A stretch of DNA of 17,102 nt from an uncultured Candidatus Saccharibacteria bacterium (GTDB lineage: Bacteria; Patescibacteriota; Saccharimonadia; Saccharimonadales; Saccharimonadaceae), in NCBI GenBank assembly GCA_937974295.1, contig CALBWN010000001.1, positions 1 through 17,102 of the forward strand. The letters are read 5' to 3'. The position numbers and the translations under genes were made by a program. The notes below the pieces were generated by a model, which saw only the letters and a program-made list of their open reading frames with translations, was not told the origin of the DNA and made no database searches. Below, in pieces: positions 6,848 to 12,965 of this stretch (positions are counted from its first letter, which is position 1; the number at the start of each line of letters is the position of its first letter).

Positions 6848-7228
6848 TTAGCGAACGAAATCGCCTTGGTATACTGATCCGTCAGTACGAGACAACAGCC
6901 AGTAGTGATATGCTGCTCCCTCTGGTGCTGCCTCAAGGCTGACACAGCCAGTCTCGCCTGCGCCAAGGATTTGGCCATAGCTTGGGCCGTTGCCTTGGGT
7001 TGGCGCCACTGTAAAGGCTGTCGTGCCGGGTGTGCCATCGGGGTAGTTTGCATCAGAAACGCAAAACAGTTTCGTCCCATCGTAGTATTGGACAACGGAT
7101 GTACCGTTGTCATTGGCTGTCGGCCCGAAACTCTCTGCCGACGCTGGTGCTGTATTAAATAGCAAAGATCCCGCCGCCATTGAGCCAACTGCCAATACGC
7201 TAAGGATACCTACCTTTTTGAATGTCAT
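6848..7228 (-). CDS. Small secreted protein of unknown function
   Basis: A 126-residue protein. Residues 1-31 are a clear signal peptide: MTFKK, a hydrophobic core, and a cleavage site after PASA. The mature protein of about 95 residues is rich in Gly, Thr, Ser, Tyr and Asn, with two Cys (in LFCVSD and TGCVSL) that could form a disulfide outside the cell. It has no membrane anchor or sorting signal, so it is probably released or loosely bound. The repeated short segments ending in aromatic residues suggest a small beta fold. The start at 7228 has AAGGAGGG 8 nt upstream; the frame is open to an ATG at 7297, but that would bury the signal peptide behind 23 residues. It has its own promoter and a strong terminator. 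I do not recognise the family. Confidence 0.72.
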   Translation of the reverse strand: MTFKKVGILSVLAVGSMAAGSLLFNTAPASAESFGPTANDNGTSVVQYYDGTKLFCVSDANYPDGTPGTTAFTVAPTQGNGPSYGQILGAGETGCVSLEAAPEGAAYHYWLLSRTDGSVYQGDFVR

Positions 7229-7271
7229 GGGAATAGCCCTCCTTACTGTGTAGGTGCGAAACGAAGAACAC

Positions 7272-7288
7272 AGGGTTGCTGCAACCCT
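7272..7288 (-). promoter_or_regulatory. Hairpin in the 5' leader of the small secreted protein
   Basis: AGGGTTGC and GCAACCCT are perfect 8-nt arms around one base, which as RNA would fold as a 7-bp stem with a 3-nt loop. It lies between the predicted -10 (7317-7312) and the Shine-Dalgarno (about 7237-7244), in a leader of about 77 nt. It may stabilise the mRNA or control translation. No T-tract follows, so it is not a standard attenuator. Confidence 0.4.
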
Positions 7289-7311
7289 CCGCTTCATTAA
7301 CCGTTGCCGTA

Positions 7312-7317
7312 ATTATA
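7312..7317 (-). promoter_or_regulatory. -10 box upstream of the small secreted protein
   Basis: A perfect TATAAT on the minus strand, 83 bp before the chosen ATG. The expected start is around 7305. The -35 region is poor (ATTTGC at 17-nt spacing). Confidence 0.45.
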
Positions 7318-7462
7318 TTGTACCATGTGTGCTAGCAAATACAATGTTTGAATCTACAAAATGACCTTTTGTCAATATCCTTGTCTGGCATGAAAATTAT
7401 TGTATTTGGTTCATATGATCCTAACAGTAGTCTTGCTGTAATAGTGATCACCTTCCATTCAA

Positions 7463-7471
7463 TGATATACT
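7463..7471 (+). promoter_or_regulatory. Extended -10 promoter of eno, predicted leaderless
   Basis: TGA followed by TATACT (hexamer 7466-7471) forms an extended -10 element. Seven bases separate it from the ATG at 7479, so transcription should start at the start codon or one base before it. No strong -35 or Shine-Dalgarno is present. Confidence 0.58.
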
Positions 7472-7478
7472 AGAAGAT

Positions 7479-8759
7479 ATGAACAACTACTCTATCCACA
7501 CCATAAAAGCACGACAAATTTTAGACAGCCGCGGCAACCCTACCGTCGAAGCGGACGTCATCCTTGCTGATGGCACGCTGGGCCGAGCGGCCATCCCGAG
7601 CGGGGCAAGTACCGGTGCGGGCGAAGCACTCGAGCTGCGCGATGGTGGCAACCAATGGACTGGCAAAGGGGTGAGCCAGGCTGTTGCCAATGTCAACAAT
7701 ATCATTGCTCCGGCATTGGTAAGTCACGATGCAAGCGACCAGCAAGCGATTGATAATACGATGCTTGCTCTTGATGGGACAGATAACAAGTCTAAGCTCG
7801 GTGCTAATGCCATCCTCAGCGTTAGCCTCGCCACTGCTAAGGCTGTTGCCAATGCCAAGCAGCAACCCCTCTGGCGCTACATTGCTGAGCAAACTGGCAG
7901 CACACCAAGCCTCCCCCTGCCAATGATGAATGTCCTCAACGGTGGTGCGCACGCTGCTTTTGCAACCGATATTCAAGAGTTTATGATCATCTGCAAGGGC
8001 GCGAAAACCTTTGCAGACACCCTCCGCATGGGCACCGAAATCTTCCACGCGCTTGCCAAAGTTCTCAAAGCACACGACTACCCTACTACTGTTGGTGATG
8101 AAGGTGGCTACGCACCACGCGTTCGCCAGGGCAATCGCGAGCCACTCGCCTTACTCAGTGAAGCTATTGCCAATGCTGGCTACACCGTTGGCACAGATGT
8201 CGTCTTTGCAATGGATGCTGCCTCGAGCGAGTTCTACCATGACGGCCGCTATGAGCTGAAGTGCGAGGGCAAGAGCCTGACCAGCAGCGAGATGATCGAC
8301 TGGCTCGCTGCCCTTGTCGACGAATTTCCAATCGTCAGCATCGAAGACGGCCTAGCCGAGGGCGACTGGGCAGGCTGGCAGCAGCTCCGCCAGCGCCTCG
8401 GCGACCGCGTCCAGCTGGTGGGCGACGACCTGCTCGTCACCAACACAAACCTCATCCAGCAAGCGATCGACCAAGATGCGGCCAATGCGCTCCTCGTCAA
8501 GCCCAACCAAATCGGCTCTCTCAGCGAGACAATCCAAGCTGTGCAACTTGCCCAGAATGCTGGCTGGCGCACCGTGATGAGCCACCGCTCTGGTGAGACT
8601 GAAGACACCACGATCAGCCACTTAGCCGTTGGCCTGGGCTGTGGGCAGATCAAGACCGGCTCGCTCTCGCGCACCGACCGCGTAGCGAAGTACAACGAGC
8701 TACTCCGCATTGCCGAAGCAGACGAGAGCCTCGCTCTCGCGCAGCCATTTCAGCAATAG
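7479..8759 (+). CDS. eno: Enolase (phosphopyruvate hydratase)
   Basis: A 426-residue cytoplasmic enzyme converting 2-phosphoglycerate to phosphoenolpyruvate, full length for the family. Key parts are present: the SGASTG mobile loop (41-46), VGDEGGYAP with general acid Glu208, magnesium ligands Asp246 (FAMDAASSEF), Glu289 (SIEDGLAEGDW) and Asp316 (LVGDDLLVTN), the base Lys341 (LVKPNQIGS), SHRSGETEDT (368-377) and IKTGSLSRTDRVAKYN with Lys392. The segment GGAHAAFATDIQEFMI (155-170) keeps the catalytic His158 but replaces the common HADN with HAAF, a mild departure. The ATG at 7479 fits the family N-terminus and lies 7 nt after an extended -10 box. A strong terminator follows, so it is a single-gene unit. 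Phosphoglycerate mutase, which makes its substrate, is encoded about 800 bp away. Confidence 0.97.
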   Translation: MNNYSIHTIKARQILDSRGNPTVEADVILADGTLGRAAIPSGASTGAGEALELRDGGNQWTGKGVSQAVANVNNIIAPALVSHDASDQQAIDNTMLALDGTDNKSKLGANAILSVSLATAKAVANAKQQPLWRYIAEQTGSTPSLPLPMMNVLNGGAHAAFATDIQEFMIICKGAKTFADTLRMGTEIFHALAKVLKAHDYPTTVGDEGGYAPRVRQGNREPLALLSEAIANAGYTVGTDVVFAMDAASSEFYHDGRYELKCEGKSLTSSEMIDWLAALVDEFPIVSIEDGLAEGDWAGWQQLRQRLGDRVQLVGDDLLVTNTNLIQQAIDQDAANALLVKPNQIGSLSETIQAVQLAQNAGWRTVMSHRSGETEDTTISHLAVGLGCGQIKTGSLSRTDRVAKYNELLRIAEADESLALAQPFQQ

Positions 8760-8790
8760 TAGCCTGGCCCACCACACGGCACTACTTTAT

Positions 8791-8825
8791 GCTACCCACC
8801 CTCGCTTGGGGTGGGTGGCTTTTTT
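8791..8825 (+). terminator. Intrinsic terminator of eno
   Basis: GCTACCCACCC and GGGTGGGTGGC form an 11-bp stem with one G-T pair around a 7-nt loop, followed by six T residues. It starts 32 bp after the enolase stop. Confidence 0.93.
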
Positions 8826-9130
8826 AGAATGCATCTCCAGGATCATCTTTTCAGTATCTGGTTATTCACTCATTGCTCATTGCTTCAGATCGCTACAAGA
8901 GACAACACCACACACTTGACCCACTGCCAGATTATAATTAGCTTCCATACTACATCAAGTAGATCTGTGGGTGAAAACATCTGAGAAATTTAGCACTTAG
9001 CTTTAGATATCTTTATCCATCCATCCCACTCTCTAGTAGGATTACACACTATGCTCGTTGATACTATGACGGTCATGCTATTGGCGTGCTGCTGCTCGTG
9101 CCGTATAATAGACAGAAATGAGGAGTTATT
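8826..9130 (+). other. 305-bp intergenic region upstream of the sortase
   Basis: No gene was found. The last part holds the sortase promoter and Shine-Dalgarno. A perfect TATAAT at 8933-8938 has TTGACC only 11 nt upstream, too close for a normal promoter. A 28-codon open frame at 9051-9137 overlaps the sortase start but lacks a Shine-Dalgarno and contains the sortase promoter. Confidence 0.5.
9081..9109 (+). promoter_or_regulatory. Promoter of the sortase gene
   Basis: TTGGCG (9081-9086), a 17-nt spacer and a perfect TATAAT (9104-9109). The predicted start near 9116 gives a leader of about 15 nt carrying GAGGAG (9120-9125) 5 nt before the ATG. Confidence 0.7.
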
Positions 9131-9769
9131 ATGCTAGCAATGAATAAAGCAAAGCGGCAGCCATCTGCGCCGCGTCGTTCGCGTATGCGCATGCCACACA
9201 TTTCGATACCAAACTGGATATTCGGTACTATCGCAGTCCTCTTTTTGTTAGTGGGAGGGTATCTACTCCTGCTCACTACATCACCGATCATTGCACCGCA
9301 CTTTACGAAGCCAATCACTGTAGCGACACTCGCCAAGCCTGAAGCCAAAGACAACCGTATTATCATCCCCAAGATCGGCGTTAATATCCCGTACGGCACT
9401 AATGGCAAACTCGCCCTCGACCGTGGTGCATGGTGGCGCTACCCCGACCACGGCAACCCTGAGAAGGGTGGCAACTTCGTCGTGGCAGCCCACCGCTTTA
9501 GTATCCAGCCAACGCCTGGCGGTACAGTAGAAAAATCACCATTCTTTCATATCGACAAGCTTGCCCTGGGCGACCAAATCCTCGCCGACTACCAAGGCAA
9601 ACGCTACAACTACAAAATCACCAAGAAGTTTGACGTCAAGCCAACCAGTGTCGAGATCGAAGCCCCGACAGAAGACGCCCGCCTGACGCTCTACAGCTGC
9701 GACTTAGGTGGCGCCAAAACTGGCCGAGTCGTCATCGTTGCTGAGAAGCAGGGTGAGGTTGCATCGTAG
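9131..9769 (+). CDS. Class E-like sortase (transpeptidase)
   Basis: A 212-residue membrane-anchored transpeptidase that cleaves a sorting signal and joins the protein to a cell-wall or pilin nucleophile outside the cell. A basic N-terminal tail (1-25) and one membrane helix (about 29-50) give an N-in, C-out topology. The sortase domain spans about 75-206, with catalytic His121 in VVAAHRFS, Cys190 in RLTLYSCDLGG and Arg199 in TGRVVIVAE. The order AAHR, SPFFHIDKLALGDQI, YxYKI and TLxxC resembles class E sortases, which favour LAxTG; the TLYSC form differs slightly from the usual TLTTC. A protein with LADTG at 1348-1362 in this window is a likely substrate. GAGGAG 5 nt upstream supports the ATG at 9131; the in-frame ATG at 9140 is less well spaced. 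The gene stands alone with its own promoter. Confidence 0.85.
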   Translation: MLAMNKAKRQPSAPRRSRMRMPHISIPNWIFGTIAVLFLLVGGYLLLLTTSPIIAPHFTKPITVATLAKPEAKDNRIIIPKIGVNIPYGTNGKLALDRGAWWRYPDHGNPEKGGNFVVAAHRFSIQPTPGGTVEKSPFFHIDKLALGDQILADYQGKRYNYKITKKFDVKPTSVEIEAPTEDARLTLYSCDLGGAKTGRVVIVAEKQGEVAS

Positions 9770-10029
9770 CGTTGGTGTTCTTGCACGCTACAAGATCATT
9801 CTTAGATAAATCGCTCACACAATAAACTCCCCTATTAATGATTTTATTGGGGATGGTAACTCTTTTTGTCTTTGCAGCCGTCTTGGTCTGATGTGCTATC
9901 ATGCATTTTGCGGACTCCAAAAGTCATTATTCCTCTCTTCTTCCTTCTTGGCCGCTTATCACAGAAATAGAAGCTTCTCATTATATCCTAACTCTAATCC
10001 TGACATCCCTGTCTCCACTGTAGAAAGGT

Positions 10030-10094
10030 AGCGTCTCGTCCACACCAACCCTTTTGTGGTGTTACGCTTATAGATCTAAGGCTATCGCTTTTTT
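10030..10094 (+). ncRNA. Possible structured RNA or 3' UTR ending in a T6 tract
   Basis: On the plus strand an outer stem AGCGT/ACGCT (10030-10034, 10064-10068) encloses ACACCA/TGGTGT (10042-10047, 10057-10062). A second, weaker hairpin (GC and ATAG paired with CTAT and GC, 10066-10088) leads straight into six T residues (10089-10094). The two share bases at 10066-10068, so they would be partly exclusive. CTGACA at 10000-10005 is a possible -35, but the -10 is poor. It may be the end of the sortase mRNA rather than an independent RNA. Confidence 0.22.
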
Positions 10095-10284
10095 GCACCT
10101 GTTCATACTCTTGCCATTTGTACAAGAGGCGTATAAACACCTACTAAGCCGATGCCAAGCCTGGAGATGAATAATAATTAACTCTCAGGCGATTTATCTC
10201 ATTGCCATCACAACGTCACAAAATGGGGATATTCTTAGCTCGTGTGCGCATTCACATCTCAAACTACAAATCCACACGGCAAAG

Positions 10285-10309
10285 AACCGGCCAATTTGTT
10301 TGACCGGTT
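10285..10309 (-). terminator. Probable terminator of the RNase Y gene
   Basis: On the minus strand AACCGGTC and GGCCGGTT form an 8-bp stem with one G-T pair around a 9-nt loop, followed by CTTTGCC. It lies 30 bp past the RNase Y stop. The T-tract is short on this strand and longer on the other (GGTTTTGT), so it may act in both directions. Confidence 0.6.
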
Positions 10310-10338
10310 TTGTCTGTAATAAGTTGAGTCATTAGACT

Positions 10339-11826
10339 CTATTTGGCGAATTCGATCGCTCGTGTCTCGCGGATCACGTTGACTTTGATTGTACCAGGAT
10401 ACTGCATGGTGCTCTCAATCTTGGTAGCAATATCGCGCGCGAGCTTGATGGCGCTGAGGTCATCCACCACCTCTGGCCGAACGATAACGCGCACTTCGCG
10501 GCCAGCACTAATTGCGTAGGCTTTGTCGATGCCACGGAAGCTGGTGGCAACATTCTCCAGGTCGCGCATGCGCTCAACGAAGTTCTCGGCACTCATGTTG
10601 CGCGCACCAGGCCGAGCAGCACTGGCCGCATCACATACTCGCACAACGATTGCCTCGGGGGTTGTGGCCTCGATATCATCATGGTGTGCTTCAATAGCAT
10701 GGCAAATTGCTTCGCTCAAGCCCGCCTTGCGCGCCAGCTCTGCCCCAATGTGGTGGTGCTTGCCTTCCATCTTGTGTGTCACTGCCTTGCCCATGTCGTG
10801 GAGTAGCGTGGCAATCTTGACGGTGCGCACATCTGCCCCAATCTCTGCCGCAATCAACCCCGCGATCTGCGCCATCTCGGTACTATGCTTCAAGACGTTT
10901 TGGCCATAGCTCGTTCGGAACTTCAGCTCACCCACAAGGTGGAGCAGCTCCTTTGGAATGCCCGCCACGCCAATCTCACGCGCCGCATCTTCACCAGCGC
11001 GCACCACTTCTTTGTCAATTTGCTTGTTTGCCTTGGCCACGACCTCTTCGATACGACCAGGGTGGATCCGCCCATCCTTCATGAGCATCTCGAGGCTCAG
11101 GCGCGCCACTTGGCGACGGACTGGATCAAAGCTACTGAGGACGATCATCCCTGGCGTGTCATCCACCAAGATATCAACACCCGTGGCTCGCTGCAGAGCC
11201 TGGATGTTACGCCCTTCTTTACCAATGATGCGACCCTTCATATCGTCGTCGGGCAACTTAATGGCAGTGACTGTGCGCTCGGCCGTCACTTCGCTACTCA
11301 TGCGCTCCATTGCTGTCACGAGGATCATCTGGGCCTTCTCCTCGGCATCATCCATTGCTTCGCGCTGTAATTTATCCACCAGACCAGTCAAGTCTTGGCG
11401 GATGTCGCGCTCGGTCATGTGCATCAGCTTGCTGGCGGCATCTTGCTTGGTGAGGCCAGCGATTTTCTCGAGCTTGGCCTGCTGCCGACCCCGAATCTCA
11501 CGGATCTCATTCTTCAGCTCATCGACCTCTGTCTCACTCTTGCGGAGCTTCTCGCTCCGGCGATCAAGTTCGTCGAGTTTGCGATCTAAGCTCGCCTCGC
11601 GCTCGAGCAAGCGATTCTCTGTCTTTTGCATGGCGCGGCGGCGCTCATTCTCGATCCGCAGCGCTTCGTCCTTTGCCTTGAGGACGATATCGCCCGCCTG
11701 CTGCTTGGCCTGAGCCAGCTCCCTGTCGATTGTCCGCTGGCCATTGGCGGTTTGCTGGCGATCGTAGGCGTACTTGCCACCAAAACCAAGCGCCACGCCA
11801 ATCGCCGCGAAGAGTACTTCTATCAT
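10339..11826 (-). CDS. rny: Ribonuclease Y
   Basis: A 495-residue membrane-anchored endoribonuclease that starts mRNA decay in many Gram-positive and CPR bacteria. It has an N-terminal membrane helix (about residues 3-20), a long charged coiled coil (about 25-180), a KH domain with GRIIGKEGRN at 198-207, and an HD domain with His314 (NVLKHS), the metal-binding pair His343-Asp344 (LLHDMGK) and Asp399 (VCDAASAARPGAR). The C-terminal domain ends normally. It is about 20-25 residues shorter than the usual 520, in the coiled coil or N-terminal part. The ATG at 11826 has AAAGGA 5 nt upstream. It has its own promoter with a leader of about 90 nt containing the palindrome ACACCGGTGT (11883-11892). 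The gene follows tsaE-tsaB on the same strand, 194 bp downstream. Confidence 0.96.
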   Translation of the reverse strand: MIEVLFAAIGVALGFGGKYAYDRQQTANGQRTIDRELAQAKQQAGDIVLKAKDEALRIENERRRAMQKTENRLLEREASLDRKLDELDRRSEKLRKSETEVDELKNEIREIRGRQQAKLEKIAGLTKQDAASKLMHMTERDIRQDLTGLVDKLQREAMDDAEEKAQMILVTAMERMSSEVTAERTVTAIKLPDDDMKGRIIGKEGRNIQALQRATGVDILVDDTPGMIVLSSFDPVRRQVARLSLEMLMKDGRIHPGRIEEVVAKANKQIDKEVVRAGEDAAREIGVAGIPKELLHLVGELKFRTSYGQNVLKHSTEMAQIAGLIAAEIGADVRTVKIATLLHDMGKAVTHKMEGKHHHIGAELARKAGLSEAICHAIEAHHDDIEATTPEAIVVRVCDAASAARPGARNMSAENFVERMRDLENVATSFRGIDKAYAISAGREVRVIVRPEVVDDLSAIKLARDIATKIESTMQYPGTIKVNVIRETRAIEFAK

Positions 11827-11925
11827 GGTATTCCTTTCTCCGGATATGTGTTGTTCTTATTACATCAGACTTACGTCAGCCCACACCGGTGTTATCAAAC
11901 ATTAAAACTATCTACAGACTAGTAT

Positions 11926-11955
11926 ATTGTATCGCGTTTTGGCCAATTTGCGCAA
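11926..11955 (-). promoter_or_regulatory. Probable promoter of rny
   Basis: On the minus strand TTGCGC (11955-11950), an 18-nt spacer and TACAAT (11931-11926, five of six bases). TATACT overlaps just downstream as an alternative -10. The predicted leader is about 92 nt, and the 10-bp palindrome ACACCGGTGT at 11883-11892 lies within it. Confidence 0.5.
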
Positions 11956-12020
11956 CTGGCAATATCGATGTCTGTTTATTTACAGAGGTAACAATTTATT
12001 ACCCTTATGCTTTGCACTAG

Positions 12021-12410
12021 CTACTTCTTTGGCTGCGTGATGTGTGCAGCGGCACCGTACTGAGGTAAGACAATGTTATCATCCTCACCATGTGCTAGCC
12101 GCTTAAGGCAGGTGGCGCGCCAATCATCACCCGTCGCACCAACGATCGGGATATGCTGCTCGTGCGCAAGTGTATTAAGCACCGTCAGACCAATCCGTAG
12201 CCCCGTAAAGCTCCCCGGCCCAGGCCAGGCCCCAATGCCAGTTATATCCGCCAGTGTCTTGCCATGCTCGGCCAAGCGATCACGCAGATAAGCTAGCATA
12301 TCACGTGCCAGTGTGCGACCAGCTGGCCACTCATAGCTCGTCTGAGCACCAGCGTCATCTACCAGTGTTAGCTCCACCACCATCCCTGCACTATTCCACA
12401 AAATAATCAT
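12021..12410 (-). CDS. tsaB: Short TsaB-like protein (t6A tRNA modification)
   Basis: A 129-residue protein. GPGSFTGLRIGL at residues 64-75 is the hallmark of TsaB (YeaZ), the partner that binds TsaD and TsaE when threonylcarbamoyl is placed on A37 of ANN-decoding tRNAs. Typical TsaB has about 220-230 residues in two ASKHA-like subdomains; here only the first is present. The usual N-terminal LAIDTS motif is also changed (IILWNSAGMVVELTLVD). The downstream 194 bp cannot hold the missing half in any frame, so this is a genuinely short protein and not a visible frameshift. Its ATG overlaps the tsaE stop as ATGA, so translation is coupled. It could still serve as the TsaD-binding half, because the dimer interface of TsaB lies in the N-terminal domain. 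TsaD is not in this window. Confidence 0.8.
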   Translation of the reverse strand: MIILWNSAGMVVELTLVDDAGAQTSYEWPAGRTLARDMLAYLRDRLAEHGKTLADITGIGAWPGPGSFTGLRIGLTVLNTLAHEQHIPIVGATGDDWRATCLKRLAHGEDDNIVLPQYGAAAHITQPKK

Positions 12411-12865
12411 GCCAAGACCTCCTGGAGAAGCTGGGTTGACACGGTGCCACCCGCCTCAATATCCAGCTGGCGAGCTGTCTCGCTCTGTGCAGTAATCGTG
12501 ATCGTTAGGTGATCGGGTGGGACGACATCCGCCACCGCCTGAGCCCACTCGATGATGGTCACTGTGCGAGGCTCAGCAATCGCCTCTGCCAGCTCAAGCT
12601 GCATCACCCCTGCATCGCCCAAACGATAAAAATCATAATGCGCAAGCTGGATATCATCGCGCCCATGATACAACCGACTAATCGTAAAGGTTGGGCTCTG
12701 GATATCATCGGTAATGGCGAGGCCACGCGCAACCCCCTTAACAAGCGTCGTCTTGCCTGCGCCAATATCCCCTACTAGCACAATCACCTCACCACCACGC
12801 AACGCCTGGCCGAGGCGCTGCCCAAGCTGCAACGTATCAGCAAGTGATTGACAGATAACACGCAT
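12407..12865 (-). CDS. tsaE: TsaE, tRNA t6A biosynthesis ATPase
   Basis: A 152-residue cytoplasmic P-loop ATPase that works with TsaB and TsaD in t6A37 formation on tRNA. The Walker A motif GDIGAGKTT is at residues 32-40. SPTFTISRLYHG and the LAHYDFYRLGD segment are typical of the family, as is the IIEWAQ stretch with its conserved Glu-Trp. The frame is open to 13126, but alignment to the family and the extended -10 box at 12875-12883 put the start at 12865. There is no Shine-Dalgarno in the usual place; nine bases separate the -10 from the ATG, so the mRNA has only about 2-3 nt of leader. A purine-rich GGAGG further up lies upstream of the -10 and would not be transcribed. It overlaps tsaB by 4 nt. 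Confidence 0.93.
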   Translation of the reverse strand: MRVICQSLADTLQLGQRLGQALRGGEVIVLVGDIGAGKTTLVKGVARGLAITDDIQSPTFTISRLYHGRDDIQLAHYDFYRLGDAGVMQLELAEAIAEPRTVTIIEWAQAVADVVPPDHLTITITAQSETARQLDIEAGGTVSTQLLQEVLA

Positions 12866-12874
12866 ACTAGCTCT

Positions 12875-12883
12875 AGTATAGCA
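12875..12883 (-). promoter_or_regulatory. Extended -10 promoter of tsaE-tsaB, nearly leaderless
   Basis: On the minus strand TGC is followed by TATACT (hexamer 12880-12875). Nine bases then lead to the ATG at 12865. The -35 position has no good hexamer, which extended -10 promoters tolerate. Confidence 0.55.
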
Positions 12884-12922
12884 CAGCCTCACCTCCGTTG
12901 GTACGAATATTGCGCTATCCTC

Positions 12923-12951
12923 TAGCCAGCATAAGCATAATGAGCTACAAT
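12923..12951 (+). promoter_or_regulatory. Promoter of pilB-pilC
   Basis: TAGCCA (12923-12928, four of six bases), a 17-nt spacer and TACAAT (12946-12951, five of six). The predicted start near 12958 gives a leader of about 8 nt. No Shine-Dalgarno precedes the ATG at 12966. It is back to back with the tsaE promoter. Confidence 0.5.
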
Positions 12952-12965
12952 TAAGCGTAAGTACT

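Larger units (their letters stand above)
9770..10338. other. 569-bp non-coding region between convergent sortase and RNase Y genes
   Basis: No credible gene was found on either strand. It is long for this compact region. A 7-bp stem (GTAGCGT at 9766-9772 with ACGCTAC at 9785-9791) overlaps the sortase stop. A hairpin pair at 10030-10094 ends in a T6 tract on the plus strand, and the probable RNase Y terminator is at 10285-10309. The rest shows no pattern I can name; it could be sortase 3' UTR, a small RNA gene or decayed sequence. Confidence 0.45.

Noticed and set aside
8916..8938. TTGACC and TATAAT pair upstream of the sortase
   Set aside because: The spacing is only 11 nt, too short for a sigma-70-type promoter, and no gene or RNA follows closely.
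9051..9137. 28-codon frame ending inside the sortase start
   Set aside because: No Shine-Dalgarno, Cys-rich random-looking product, and it contains the sortase promoter.
9732..9920. 62-codon minus-strand frame downstream of the sortase
   Set aside because: It overlaps the sortase end, is low in complexity (Lys/Thr/Asn) and has no promoter or Shine-Dalgarno.
10958..11713. 251-codon open frame on the plus strand opposite RNase Y
   Set aside because: It is the antisense shadow of a well-conserved gene, is Ser/Arg-rich and low in complexity, and has no Shine-Dalgarno or promoter.
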